Notes: generated by a model not told the origin, from the letters alone. A stretch of 64,000 bases of DNA from Chrysomallon squamiferum (GCA_012295275.1 CM022671.1:9012858-9076857), one strand, 5' to 3'. Numbered from the stretch's first letter, positions 12,609 through 44,520 are shown. Made by a program: numbers and translations.

Positions 12609-13289
12609 ATTTGTATTCTCTGTAACGCCACAAACAATGATTTGTTTCAAAAACTGACTGATCTTCCGACATTTGACAGCACAAACCACGCCTCCAACCA
12701 CGCCTCCAGATATTAAAATAATAATAAAAAAACAAGCTGTTTTCTTATCTTCAGCTGTCATATATATCTTTTAATCAGAAATAACAACACAGTAGGAGTT
12801 AATACAGTCTGTTTTCCTGACGTCAGCTTTCAAAACTGTAGGCGTTTGCAATAAATTTGTTCGAAAACTTTCGCGTACTAAATAACATCCAACATATACA
12901 CTGCTTTATTTATACATCTAAATAATATCTTCTGTTAATTAAGATAATTTTATCATATCACGAAATTAGATGAACGTTTTTGTGACGTCATTTCATAGAT
13001 TATCATTATTATTGTTGTGTTGTTGTTGTTGCTGTTGCTGCTGTTATTGCTGTTGTTGCAGATATCAGAAATGAACGATAAAATGTGTTTGTTTTTTTAG
13101 TGTGATCCACAGTTAGAACAGCATTTTACATTGCGACCTAGTATTCCTGTGTGTAACTAATTACATAACACTCTACCAGTTTGTTCTTTATTTACTAGTG
13201 ACACGTTATAATGTTTTCTATTAAGCTACATATCTCTATTTTTCTCAAGAATTTATATACTATAATTGCATCTATTTATCCATACATAT

Positions 13290-13352
13290 TTATGTATGTA
13301 TGTATGTATGTATGTATGTATGTATGTATGTATGTATGTGTGTGTGTGTGTG
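13290..13352. repeat. (TGTA)n/(TG)n microsatellite
   Basis: Tetranucleotide TGTA repeated about 12 times, grading into TG. Confidence 0.93.
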
Positions 13353-13540
13353 TCTGCACGTATGTCAGTAAGTCTGTATGTATGTTAATACTTTTTTTTT
13401 ATTCAGTTAATTGAATTTCGTTACAGAAATCAGGCAAAGAAAACATCTGTTATTTAGCTCATTTTCCTCGTTTAATCTTGACTTCATCGCTTGATCTGTC
13501 ATTTATCCTCGTGTTAATCTTGACTTCATCGGTAGCAGAT

Positions 13541-13603
13541 GAGAGAGATGGAGAGAGAGAGAAAGATAAAGAGATGGAGAGAGATAAAAAAATAAACGGA
13601 GGG

Positions 13604-13653
<50 letters not shown>

Positions 13654-13672
13654 ATAAAATAATAAAATGCTG

Positions 13673-13758
<86 letters not shown>
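13541..13758. repeat. Compound (GA)n microsatellite
   Basis: GA tracts at 13541-13650 and 13677-13758, separated by a short ATAATAAAATAATAAAATG spacer. The same ATAATAAAATAATAAAAT motif follows the second tract, so a GA-plus-spacer unit appears duplicated. Confidence 0.93.
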
Positions 13759-13760
<2 letters not shown>

Positions 13761-14386
13761 ATAATAAAATAATAAAATAAAACAAAATAAAACAAAATAA
13801 AATATTCGTTAAACAAACAAAGTAACTAATAAATACAAACCGATGTACACGTGTATACGCATAAATTCGCACGCATACATTCACAAAAGCGCACACACAG
13901 ACATTCTTAGACATGCGAGATCAATTTGTTCAGTGGGCAACACAAACACCTACTCAGACTGAATCCACCTTGCAGCTTGCAAGTTAAGATGCATTTAAAA
14001 ATAATTATGCAGTTTTATTGTTCGTTATTTTATATTTCTTGTAATTCTCTGCTGCTATTAATATCAGGAATACTTCGATGTAGAAATGAGTTCTAATTTC
14101 CCATAAATAATGAATAGTTATTAATATCGTACAAAATTAAAATTATTACATTGTTTATAATTATAAATTTAATAAGTAAATTTAATAATAGCATACAAAT
14201 ATACACGTACACACACATACATACATATGAACGCATAATACACACACAATATGTACACATATACAGATGTACACATACACATACGTAGGTACGTTTAAGA
14301 ATATTATCTAAATTAAAAAAGTCAGGCCTTTGTCTTGGTCACTGCTGGCATTGGTAATTGATCACATAACATAATTACTGCTGCTT

Positions 14387-14536
14387 ACACACACATACAT
14401 ACATACATACATACATACATACATACATACATACATACATACATACATACATACATACATACATACATACATACATACGTACGTACATACATACATACAT
14501 ACATACATACATACATACATACATACATACATACAT
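14387..14536. repeat. (CATA)n microsatellite
   Basis: About 150 bp of CATA with a central CGTACGTA variation near 14478. Confidence 0.96.
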
Positions 14537-14631
14537 GTGTGTGTATTTATTTATTGAATATATTGTGTGTGTGTGTATTTATTTATTGAATATACACACA
14601 AATAAACACAAATATATATATATATGTGTGT

Positions 14632-14904
14632 CAGGCCCGTACGCAGAACTTTATATGCGGATGCGTAATTACTCGAAAATTTCAAAATCTACAATGCAGG
14701 AGATGAGTTTAACCGTTTTTTGGGAAGCAGCTGTCAGGGGAGATAATGAAGTTAGTGTCTATCAGAACAGACCCGCCATAACTGAGAAAACATCGTCGAA
14801 CAAATCTTCTTCTTCTTATTTTTTTTAATACTTCCACGCTTGTAACTCGGCACATTATTGGGAGCGTATAGGCACCCCTCGCACCACCCCTTCGTACGGG
14901 CCTA
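14632..14904. mobile_element. MITE-like non-autonomous DNA transposon with CAGGCCCGTACG ends
   Basis: The left end reads caggcccgtacg at 14632. The right end, read on the minus strand from 14904, is taggcccgtacg. These are 12-bp terminal inverted repeats bounding 273 bp with base composition unlike the flanking simple repeats. There is no transposase frame. I could not see a clear target-site duplication, because both flanks are TG/CA simple repeat. The C/TAGG terminal bases recall hAT-type ends, which is a suggestion only. Confidence 0.6.
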
Positions 14905-15069
14905 CACACCCACTCACACCCACACACACCCACTCACACACACCCCCACTCACACACACCTACACCCACACCCATACACCCACACACACCCACTTTGTAC
15001 GCATGTATACACAGTATATGTATATATGGATGTGTATGGTTATGTATATAAGGGTTTTGCTTTTATCAG

Positions 15070-15340
15070 TGTTTTCACGTGCACACGAATTGCACGGATA
15101 CGGCGTTACGTTATGTCATTCCTCTGTAATTCCCAGCTAAATCTTGCCGGGAGAGTTAAAGCGTAGCAACTGTGGATCTCGTAATGCAAGCATGAACACA
15201 GGCGTAATATCACAGACTTGAACAGTCGCCATGACGTGAATACCACAACCACAGTCACAACGTGGCGATACAGAACTGATTCATCACAAACACGTGATGA
15301 CAAACGAATAGAATTCAAGTGAAAGACTAAAATTAAAATT
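15070..15340. other. Unexplained balanced-composition island
   Basis: This stretch between a TGTA repeat and long T/ATT runs has few A/T runs and no repeat. It contains TGACGT and ACACGTGA motifs. Open frames are short and without recognisable character. It may be a regulatory element or an unrecognised non-coding exon. Confidence 0.25.
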
Positions 15341-15460
15341 TGTATATAACGGAACAAACGAAATGAATACGTAATTTATTTATTTGTCCACATTTATTTA
15401 TTTATTTATTTATTTATTTTTTTTTTTTTTTTTTTTTTTTTTTGTGGGGTCTTATTATAA

Positions 15461-15494
<34 letters not shown>

Positions 15495-16663
15495 TTAATC
15501 TTTTGTTTCTTTACATATTTGTTATTTTTTATGTTGCTTTATGTCTTTAGGATTATTACAATCATCATCATCACAACATCATTTTTTCCCCTCTTATTTA
15601 TTTACTGGTTGCTTTATTTATATATTATTTTTTGTTTGTTTATTTATTGATTTATTTTCTTAATTGATCAGTGGAAAAAAAAAAAAAAATTAAAAAAAAA
15701 AAAAAGCTACAATTTCTGCTCATGAGTCTGTATTTCAAGATAATAAAAGATATATTTTAACGTTCGACAATTTCATTAAACAGTTTTTTAAAACATAAAA
15801 ACTGTATTTCTAAATTTATTGCTATGTTCTCAATAACAGAACAATAAAACATGGACATTTCAAGCTGTTTATTAATTTTATATGTTAAAAGCTATTACTA
15901 CAGTAATTGATCGGGGCATTCAGTGCTTTTATATGTGAAAAATTACCCTACTGAATCTTTATAAGTGCAGTTTTCGAGTCATTAATAACTTTTTTAAAGA
16001 AATAATTAAGTACCGACATTGATGCTTATTGGCTTGTAGGAAAATTTAAAAAAATTAAGTACATTAATAAATGGCAACTCGCTTGTGCTGTTTCGAGTTT
16101 TTAATAACTTTATACACCATGTATATATATATATATATACACACCCACACGCAAACACATAAAGCAGAGTACCGTAACAAATACCTATTCATCTGTGCGT
16201 AGCCTTTCATTCTAACACGAAACTTTATCATTAGTAATTACAGTTAACAGCCGTAATCTTTTCAGAAGTGCCAGGAAAAGGGAAACTTTATCGTAGTTTT
16301 ATTAACGTTCTCGTAGCATTAATTACTCTCTTGTTGTAGGGAATTAATAAGCGGCCTCAATGACTCTCCGCCCAAACACGAATTTAGGCGTAAGTCTGTT
16401 AAAGCTCTCGTTTTTACCCCTATAGTTTTTTTCTTTCTCTCTCTTTTATCCAGCGGTTCAGCCTGTGTGAACGTAATATAAGCACAGGGGGTTAGAGAGA
16501 GAGTGAGTTTAAGCGCACGGTGCCCTGTCACATAGCAACAGTGAAGGTAGCTCTGACATTCGGCTTGTAATAATCGCTTTGGGAATTGTTAATCAGTTCA
16601 TTTTATCGTCGTATAATCGAGATATCGAAAACCCCGTCTGTGATCTCAAACACTCTGAACAAA

Positions 16664-35040
<18,377 letters not shown>

Positions 35041-37163
35041 TAACGTTGAAAGCAAACATCAGCAACACGAGCGAACAACATACACATATTTTAACACATC
35101 TTCAGATGTATGTTTGGCTTGTTAACACTGTCGAGATACGATTAGGCATATTACAGCAGAAGCAAAATGATTAAATATGAAAAAAATTAATACAAGAATT
35201 CTGCCATTAAAATTAATGTTGCAAAGAAATTTGAAAATGAAAAACATTTTCGATTTTTCATCATTATTCTGACAGACTGCTGAATAGTTTTCGTTTCCGA
35301 AATAAGAAACGTTTTATTATTATTATAATTTCTTTACCCATTTTTCTTTCTCCTTTTCGTGTTTTCGATAACACTGATTGTTTCTTTTGATTTCGAAAAG
35401 AAATATTGTTTGTATATTTTTATTTAGCTAAACAGAACACTTCGATGGTTGATATTTATTTTGGAGTATTTAATCATGTACATATGTAGTTATTTATATT
35501 GTGAATTTTTTAACTTAGTGTGATAATTATTTTAATGCCAAAAGAGGAAAACAAAATATCCGTCCATTATTTTTCCATTCTTCAAAATACTTCAAAGCAT
35601 GGGTCTGTGATGACGGTAATATATCAATAACAAATAATGCAAAGATTGTAATAGAACGCGTTTAAAATTGTAACGTCATATTTGATTGGTCGATGGGATG
35701 GTTCATTATCCAATGGGAGAAAGCATTTTCAAAATAAAACAATAACATTCAAATAACGGGAGAAAATTTTAGATGTATTTTAGAAGTTTTTTAGATGTGT
35801 TAATGAAAGTAGTTTGTTTGTAGTACGTAGTAATGGATTTAGAACACTTAACAAAAATCGTTTTTAATTTGTTCATTACAACTTGTTTATTTTACCATGA
35901 AAGTAGAAATTAAGTAATTGAATTATAACGGCTACGTAATAAATAAATAAATAAATTAGTATAATTTAATTAAATATGCAATTAAAAAATGAATGAATAC
36001 ATGAATAAATAAAATATAATAAAATATATAAATAAATAATAATTTTAAAATATTAAATAAATAAATAAATTAATAAAATATAATAAAATAATAGCTTTGG
36101 ATGAATTATTCAAATGTAACAAGTGAAAGTGAGTAACACCTCTAAAATGTTTCATACATTTAAATTTTGAACTAAACAAAAAGTTGATCTGTTTTTCACT
36201 TTGATCAGTTTTTCACTCCATTAAATTTCTCAATCTTTTATTTTAACAACAACAACCAAAAAAAAAAAATAAAAAAAAAAAAAAATAAAAAAATAAATAA
36301 AAAATAAATAAATAAATAGTTTTAAAAATGACAAAAAAAAATAAAATAAAAAATAAAAAAATAAATAAAATAAAAATAATGATAATAAAAAATAAAATAA
36401 AAAAAAAAATAAAAAATATGATAATTCTATAAATAAATTATTGTTATTATTTGTTTATCTTCAGCACTAACTATTAATTTACATGTGTGTGAACGCACGG
36501 TTTGTTGTTACCGTATTACTGTTATTACAAATAACAGTAGTTATTTGAATCATAGCACTTTAACTGTTATTAGTAATAACACTTTACTATTCGTGGTTTT
36601 CAAAAGCTTTTAATAATTATTATTTTTGAAATAATTATTTATAACGAAAAGGTTCCAAGCACAGTTTTAATAGTAAATAGTGCTCAGATTATCTATCTGT
36701 ACATACAGTCTTAGCGATTTTAGATTTGCCGTGGATTTGTCGAAATATATAGCTGGGGTGCATGGATGTTGGTACTTTGTGCGAGGCAGCCTAAAAACCT
36801 ACCCCTTTACCAAGTCAGTATTAAAAAGCTCTGTAAATAATAGTGTGCTGCACATTTATGTTAGAGTGTTAGTGTTGTAAAAAAGAAAAACAAAATCTAC
36901 TTTCTTGTTTTAGTTTGAAAATTTGTATACTGATCAGAAATCGTCATATTGTAAAAAAAAAAAAAAAAATGTTTGTATTAGTATAAAAACTCTGAAACAA
37001 CTTTGAAATATGAATAAATGTTTGTTTTTTAAAAAAAATGTTTGGTTCTGTTATTTGTTATTGTTTTTGAGAATGTAGGGGGAGAGATTTTTGTTTATTT
37101 TATTTTATTTATTGTCGTTTCTTATTTTTTCTTTCTTATTCTCTATTAAATAAATTTAATTAG

Positions 37164-37199
<36 letters not shown>

Positions 37200-37208
37200 T
37201 ACTACTAT

Positions 37209-37288
<80 letters not shown>

Positions 37289-37300
37289 ATAATAATAATA
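37164..37300. repeat. (ACT)n microsatellite
   Basis: ACT trinucleotide repeat of about 125 bp followed by AAT. It produces a poly-Ser frame on the minus strand that is not a gene. Confidence 0.95.
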
Positions 37301-37605
37301 AAAAAACATTCCAGTATTTGTTTTTGTGTTTTTCTTTCTTTTATTATTGTTGTTTTTAATTTTATTTTTTTATCATCATCATCATCATTTATATTATTAT
37401 TACTATTATTATTGTTCATATTATTAACATACAAAGGGTTGAAAGGAGGCAAGGTTATTTCAAAATTTACAAATTATAAATGATGTAACAGTTTAAAATA
37501 TTCATTTGTAGCTCACCCAGTTACTTTTTACTTTTCTTCTCTAAAATATCTTTCTTTTGAATTTGATTTTTTTCCTCGTTAATATTATGACTATTATTAT
37601 TATTA

Positions 37606-37651
<46 letters not shown>

Positions 37652-38472
37652 AAATAAAATATATCACAATACATATCCGAACTACATTGATAATACCGAA
37701 ATTGACGATATATATATATATATATTTTTTTTATATACAAAGATTTTATTTGAAAAATATAAAATATTAATATCTATTCCAATAGCAACAGTATCCACTG
37801 AATGAATTTGTTTGTGTGTACGGTTCCAGTTTGAAGTCTACCGACATCGTTGTGATCAAAAATATTACTGACTTCAAAGACATCAGTTTTTGCCTCATTT
37901 AAAACAAAAAGTCTAGTTACGGCTATACATTCAGTATTTTATTTTTTAAATATTTTCAAAACGTTTGTATTCGCGATATTCTGTCAAAAAAATAAGAACT
38001 CGAGAGTTACTTCCCTTCGTGCTTGATACGCATGATCACTGACTTCTTGAGTTTTTCTGAACTTCATCAATAACAGTAACTTTCCTTGCATTTATTTCTA
38101 ATAATTGACATTTTGAGAAGAAAGTGTAAGTGATGTGAATGTTAAAACAACATATCTTTTGAGAAACGATATAAAGTTAGGTCAAATAAAACTAATGACC
38201 TACTGCATGGATTATTATGTAAATATTATCATAATCTTCATAAGGATCGTCATTATCAACATTATTCCTATTAGTATTTGTATTAGCATTACGCTAAAAA
38301 CAACAAAACAAGATATACTTTATGCATAGTATCTGTTTATTTAGATTCCAGTTATGAAGATAATTAAAAAAAAAAAAAAAAAAACTTGACGAAAACATTT
38401 TATATTTAAAAAGAAGAAAATTGTTTCCTAAATTAACCTATGTTATGAAATAAGTACTTTATATATTAGTGT

Positions 38473-38526
38473 CACGTGCCCTCAACTCCACAGTGACAAT
38501 CTGGATCGCGATCACGTGATCACGTG
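38473..38526. promoter_or_regulatory. Cluster of three CACGTG E-boxes
   Basis: CACGTG at 38473-38478, 38513-38518 and 38521-38526. The last two are fused as TCACGTGATCACGTGA, and a GATCGCGATC palindrome lies just before them. They stand in an AT-rich desert, about 1.5 kb downstream of the 3' end of the RING gene. bHLH-Zip factors (MITF/TFE, MYC/MAX, USF) bind this core; function here is inferred only. Confidence 0.35.
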
Positions 38527-39113
38527 ACTACGACTTATAATGTTATCGCTGTTATTAAGTCCGCTAATGATGAAAAGTTTGAAAATATAAACTGTTCTTA
38601 CGTTATAAGAACACTTTGTTAAATTAAATATTGAATTAATTAAATAATAGTTTTATTTAATTAATTAAATGCAATATGTTTGTGTTGTAGCTGCCACATA
38701 AATCGTTCTGATAACGAATGGCAGGTTTTTCGGTTTTTAATTATTCTTATTTTTTTAATGAAAATGAAATAACGAGGATGGGAGCAAAATGAAAAGAATT
38801 AATTTTTCTTTTAGATGTAAAACATTCATAATACATCTGGATATCTGCTTTTTATTTTTAATTTTTACTTTTCATTAATTAACGGATGTTTTAATTAATA
38901 TTGTTGTAATCTTTAAAAAACTGTTGGAATTAGTGAAAGTATTAATATCATTGAATGGCTTTAAGGAATAAAATGGACATATTTCATCATTATTTTATTA
39001 CATTAAGTATACTTTTTAATCTTTTTTTTTTTCTCTTTTTTTTTTGCAAAGCATAGGTTCCTTTTTTCAAAATACGAAGTTAAGGACTGTTATTAAATTC
39101 TAAAGCGGAACAG

Positions 39114-39144
<31 letters not shown>

Positions 39145-40026
39145 AATAAATATATATATATATATATATATTTGAGTTTTACACTAAATACTTATACTCT
39201 AAATGTGACATTGCGGAGTCCGAGATCCTTTTCTGACTATTTGAAAGGGGAAAAAATAATACAAAATTATAAAATAAAGAACTAAATGAAGGAATAAAGA
39301 AATAAATGAGTGAAAAGCAAACTTGTACTATCCCTAGCTGTACACATGTAATAAAATCAACAATTTCAATAAATAAATAAATAAATATATATACAATTGT
39401 TTGACAATTTTAGACTTTTTAACCTCTAAATCGACATTCGTCAAAGTTTAATAGAATATCTAAATCAGATCTTTCTGTCCGTACATGGGTCAGCCGGATA
39501 ATTTTCTTTTTTTAAAATTATTTTGTACAAGACAACAACTGTCCATATATGTATATAAAGAAATACAAATGTATTTAAATAAGATTAATAATATTTACAA
39601 GTTACAGAAACGCTAACGAAATTGGACTGTGTCAGTTTTGTAAAATATATATATATATATATATATATATTCAGTTTCTGACCAACCACCACGTAAATTA
39701 CCAACCCATTCATAATTTAATATTTTGCATTTTTACCAAAATCTTATACAAAATCTTATATAAAATATTGAAGAGAAAGAAAAAAAAATCTACACCATAA
39801 AAATCTCTCGAAAAAGATGTTACAAAAATAAAATTTGGTATGAAATGACTATACTACAAACATGATCGTATGAATTTACACAACAAATATATGTCCTTGT
39901 CTTATACACTTTTTTTTTGCACTTACAGTAAATTAATGAAGCGTTGACCTTTTTTTTTTTCTTAAAAAAAAGTTATCCTTTTTCTTTCTTTTTCTTTGTT
40001 TTGTTTTTGCTTTAAAATGGTTACTT

Positions 40027-40532
40027 TTAAGCTCTACACACCAGACGATTGGTAATGACGTCAGAACAGAAAACCCCTCCCATTTTGCTGTCATTCACCA
40101 AGTACGACACAATGGCCGGATCCTGCACGTCTGCCTGATTTAACGCCATGGATTTGTCAGTTTCAACGGCGGGTTCGCGCGGCGCTATAGTGGTGGATTT
40201 GTTGTTTTTATTTTTATCCTTGCCAGAGTTATTCGAGGCTTTCCCACTGGAAGACTTGTTGTTCTGCTTCTGTAAATTGTATTCGTTTCTGATGTCCTCG
40301 ATATCGAAGAAAGCCTCGTGGATCACGGATCCACCGTGAATAGCTTCAGTGAATCTGTCAATATCTCTCTTTATTTCTTCCATCAAGTCTTCAGTGATTT
40401 CTGGTTCTTCGACCTTCTTTCCGTTGTTTGTCTCGAACTCTGACAAACTGCAGTTGGTGGAAGCGTCAACCTTTCGTAACATTTAAGTAAATATAAAAAT
40501 TAATTAAGTAACTATTTTTCTGAATAATTTTC

Positions 40533-40585
<53 letters not shown>

Positions 40586-41757
40586 GTAGACATGATGTCA
40601 TCTCGTAGAACGTAAATATTTCTAAATATTCAAGGCCATAAATTATTAATTCAAAATTATATAGTTTCCAAAATTTGTATTTTGCCAGAATTGCCATGTC
40701 ACATGTAAGCCAACTGTCAAGCCAACTGTCTTGCCGAATAATGCCAGATAAATGTAGCTACTAACTGGAACAATTATTATTGGGAAAAGCAGAATATATT
40801 TAGAAGTGTATTTGAGATATTTCTTTGTAAGGAAAAAATCAGTATGCATTCGTACACATTCTTTAACAGTCTGTGTTATCACACTGGCGCTATGTATTCG
40901 ATCTTACCATTTTGGGCATGGCCTTGGCTCTCAGTGCTTCTATGACAGACGACATTGGGTAATTGAGGGTCACGTCCCGTTGAATCAGTGCGATGACGTA
41001 GATAGGACATCGGCAGTTAGGACAGCCAATCGTCAAGTCGTGCACGTTAATCTGTGGCTTGTTGCGTTTGGCGTGCTTACCCATTTCTAACAGACAACTG
41101 AAACATAAATAAACTGTCAGTACAGGTAATATAAAATAAACTGTCAGTACAGGTAATATAAAATAAACTGAAGTATGCTATTCTGTACTTTGCTTTATTA
41201 TGCAGCAGTATACTATATTTTATGGTATGCAATTATATGTTATACATGTTATACTATACTAGACTAGACTAGACTATACTATAGTGTATTAAGTTGTGCT
41301 GTGTTATGGTATACTGTAATATACTATGCTATGTTACACTCTACTATACTGTGCTATGCTACATTCCACTGCATTGCATATACACTGTACATGCTATACT
41401 ACACAAAACAAAACACAATACTACCCTACACTACACTACATACACTACACTATACAACACTACACTACACCACACCACACAAAACTACACTACACTACAC
41501 TACACTACACCATACTACACTACACTACACTGTGCTATGCTGTACTATGCTAAACTACATTATACTGTTAAGGTATATCCAAAAGATTTATTTGTAATTA
41601 CTTACTTGAAACAAAATGTGTGTCCACATGGCAATACAACCGGGCTGTCGAAATACTCAAGACATATTCCACATTTAAGAATCTGAACCGTGTCCTCACC
41701 AATCAGTTCTGGCAGTTTCCAGGAAAACAGTAAGCTATTTGTATCATCCATTGTCAT
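40027..41757 (-). CDS. RING-finger protein, probable E3 ubiquitin ligase (261 aa, 3 exons)
   Basis: Coding exons are 41757-41606, 41097-40908 and 40470-40027 (stop TAA 40029-40027), with junction phases 2 and 0. Residues 29-79 form a C3HC4 RING with ligands C29, C32, C44, H46, C49, C52, C76 and C79 (CGIC, PCGHTFCFNC, CPNC). The loop between the second and third ligand pairs is long and Lys/Asn rich. The canonical role is to recruit an E2 enzyme for ubiquitin transfer. The RING is followed by a short helical region, then an acidic helix (about 140-175), a Ser/Asn/Lys low-complexity stretch and a 40-residue C-terminus with two Cys. No B-box or other TRIM module is visible. A second in-frame ATG lies at codon 3. 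Exon 3 uses an acceptor with a modest pyrimidine tract (ttacgaaag). Substrate and vertebrate orthologue are not recognised. Confidence 0.87.
40533..40581. repeat. (GA)n microsatellite
   Basis: About 48 bp of GA in intron 2 of the RING gene. Confidence 0.95.
41104..41570. repeat. Decayed pentanucleotide (CTACA/CTATG)n plus 31-bp duplication in RING-gene intron 1
   Basis: From 41104 a 31-bp unit (aaataaactgtcagtacagg...) is tandemly doubled. From about 41200 to 41570 the sequence is built of 5-bp units such as CTATA, CTAGA, CTACA and CTATG in many states of decay. Frames in it appear as Tyr/Thr/Leu/His strings. Confidence 0.88.
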
Positions 41758-41829
41758 TGTTTGAAAATTATTTAAACAAAACAGAATAATACACAGTCCA
41801 AATCAGACCTATTGGAGCAACTGCTATGG

Positions 41830-41974
41830 TGACGTCATTTACCTATGACGTCTTAGGGCAGTCTTAAGCGGCCACTCGTAAATTTTCGCATTATTTCGTA
41901 AGCATTATGTGTACAACAATTAAGAAAACTTAGTTTTTAATTAATTTATTTTGTAACATCATACTACTTCCGGT
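41830..41974. promoter_or_regulatory. Shared promoter region of the RING gene (-) and LLPH (+)
   Basis: Full palindromic CRE TGACGTCA at 41830-41837, a second TGACGTCT at 41846-41853 and an ETS/GABP-type ACTTCCGGT at 41966-41974, all within 220 bp upstream of the RING start codon. A consensus-like donor (ttatttc|gtaagc, exon end 41897) could close a non-coding first exon for LLPH, whose coding start is directly behind an acceptor at 43721. The motifs are seen; the bidirectional function is inferred. Confidence 0.45.
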
Positions 41975-42015
41975 ATTGTTATAATAATTACATAATGTCT
42001 TGAACAGTTCGACTA

Positions 42016-42052
<37 letters not shown>

Positions 42053-43135
42053 TATTTGTTTATTTATTTTTATTTTTGTTTTGTTTTTACGTCTGATTAT
42101 GTATGCAATGTATATAATGTATCTGTTGATATTAAATAATAATAGATTATGTAATACCTAATCAAAGACATATACAACATAACAGAAACAGTTTGACCTA
42201 TTTATAATTACTTTATTTTAAATTATTACTTCTATTGTGGTTGTTGTTGTTGTTTTATCGAGTACGTAGTTATATCGAGTTTATAGAATCGGTTACAAAA
42301 GTATTTCGCCCAAACATGTTCCATCGACACCAAGAGTTATCGGTCCTAAAGAAAAACAAAACTAGTCTATTGCTACGTTTAGACTTAGACGTAATTTTTG
42401 AAAGCACGTGTATGTTTTGGTGTGCGAAATAGTTATCAGTTATCTGAATCCAAAATTCAAATAAAAGGTGAATTAGTTTGTTTCTTGGTATTTCTTTGTA
42501 CTTAAAAATATATTGTGGATATTGTCGAATGAACTGTTCAGTTAGAAATGAACATATTTAAAGAAAACATACAAACATTTCGCTCATAATTTGATTTCAC
42601 CCCTGTCTATATATCTTTATATGTATAAGTATAATAATGAAAAATTATTATAATTATATTTATTTTGAATTTACGTTATAGTTAATAATTTATTGTTAAT
42701 AACAGAACCTTCATGTTACTTATACTAAGATTATAAGATACTCGTTTGACCATTCGACCATTCAATGATTCATCCATTGCTTCATGACATTAATTTGATT
42801 AAATGATTAATGATTAATATTTTATCAAGTAATATAATTAATATTATATAAATAAAAGAAGAAGAAAAAGAGTTGTTTGTTACATGTTATAAACAGACAT
42901 TCATATTATTAATGATGTCAATTCAAATTTTTGCTAGAACAAATCATTTATCTTATGGTTATTCACTGTAATTCAGTTTATTTAGTTTATTTAGAAATCA
43001 GTAAACTTGATATTTATAATTTTAGTGTGGAGCTTAAACGTTTTAAGAATATTATCTAGTCCTTGACACTTTACTGTTTACTGAAACATTCTGCTACCAA
43101 TTGGGCATTTATTCATGTACTGTATTCATCTAATG

Positions 43136-43196
<61 letters not shown>

Positions 43197-43721
43197 CAAA
43201 ATAAAAATGCCAAAAGACATGGATATCTTGTTTTGTAGTATAGTGTAAATAGTACGGTATATGTAGTTGAAAATAAAGTTGCCAACAATGGTGACATGAA
43301 ATGTAAAATGTGATTATTTGTTACAGTATATTTTATAAATTTATTTACATTAGGATCCTTCCGTTAATAATCATTAAATATAAATAATCTTTTTATTTTA
43401 TTTTATTTTATTTTATTTTATTTTTTTTTTTTTTCTTAACAAAAATCAGTACGATATGACATATCAGTCATGTACAAAAATGTGTTTTTAAAGTAAATTT
43501 GTGTAAATCAAAAATATTTTCACCTGTATTTGTCAAATTAACATTATTTGGATATGTAAAAATAAAAAAACATTTAGTAAAGCTATAGTTCACAGAGACT
43601 ACAATACAATCATAATGTTTTCAAATTTTATATTGTTTTCAATACAGTATTTTTGACAAAAAAAAAATCTGTTTTAAATTGCATTATAAGTCACTTGTAA
43701 TCATTTATTATCACTTTACAG
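41975..43721 (+). other. Probable LLPH 5' intron
   Basis: No coding signal. Contains ATT and ATA microsatellites (42017-42050, 43139-43192) and AT-rich filler. It ends in acceptor tatcactttacag directly before the LLPH ATG. Confidence 0.5.
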
Positions 43722-44488
43722 ATGGCCAAAAGTTTGAGGAGTAAGAAAAGACGAAAGATGAGAAATCAGAAAAGATTGAAATGGGCTCCAAAAGAAAAGG
43801 CACGAATAGAAAGAATTGTAAAGGCACTAAACAGCAAAGATGTTGACATTTCAAATCTTGTTATGTGTATGTGTATTCACACCTTGCATTCGTTATTCAG
43901 ATAATTCTGGTTCTAATAAAACTAATATGGTAATAAGTTACCATAGAATGCATTTAAGAATCTTGAATTTGAAATTCAATTCTCTGATAAGTAAGATTTT
44001 ATTGAGAAATGGTTCCACAACCCTTCCAATAGAAGTGCTGAAATTATTTTATCTTTCCTGATTAATAGTTTGTAACTGATTTTAGTTATATGTTTCACAA
44101 CAGATATACTATAATTTCTCTTTTAAGTTACAGATAGGCTCCTAATAATTCAGTTTAATTGTTGTATATAATTTAGATGTTTGTATTCTATTTAAAACTG
44201 ACTACTTGTATCACTAATAAATATTTTGACATTATTTTGTGCAGTACTGTGTGTTTTGAGGAGAACTGAATTAATGTACTTTTCCCTTATTTTTAACTTT
44301 ATTTTATTTATCTTTCAGTAAAAACACCATCAGATCTAAAAAGTAAATCTGAAGAAAAGGAAAAAGTTGATGGTTTGTTATATTCTAATTATAGCAACAT
44401 TATTTACTACCATTACCTCTGCACTTATCATAGTTCTGTTATAAACATAAACCCAGGCTTATATGAAATCATTGTACTAGTTATTTAA

Positions 44489-44520
<32 letters not shown>

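Larger units (their letters stand above)
9840..16663. other. Gene-free, repeat-dominated stretch
   Basis: I find no supportable coding gene. Contents are a GT/CA palindromic microsatellite, the 10.8-kb minisatellite, a degenerate AAATGGCC repeat ending in a 30+ bp A run (11992-12115), ATA, TGTA, GA and CATA microsatellites, a MITE and A/T-rich filler. One patch of balanced base composition (about 15070-15340) carries ACGTGA-type motifs and no convincing frame. Confidence 0.55.
35041..40026. other. Intergenic, very AT-rich
   Basis: The 3' UTR of the orphan gene probably occupies the first part; AATAAA occurs at 35733-35738. Then come AAATA-type simple sequence (35935-36430), an ACT array, ATT and TA repeats, and a cluster of CACGTG sites near 38.5 kb. 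I see no gene. Confidence 0.6.

Noticed and set aside
12363-12761. Minus-strand frame with an N-terminal hydrophobic segment (FFIIILISGG)
   Set aside because: Runs straight into ATA repeat; the hydrophobic part comes from TTA/TTT runs and a doubled 12-bp unit, and no donor or promoter supports it.
41294-41686. Tyr/Thr/His/Leu frames on the plus strand
   Set aside because: Pentanucleotide repeat in RING-gene intron 1 and antisense of RING exon 1.
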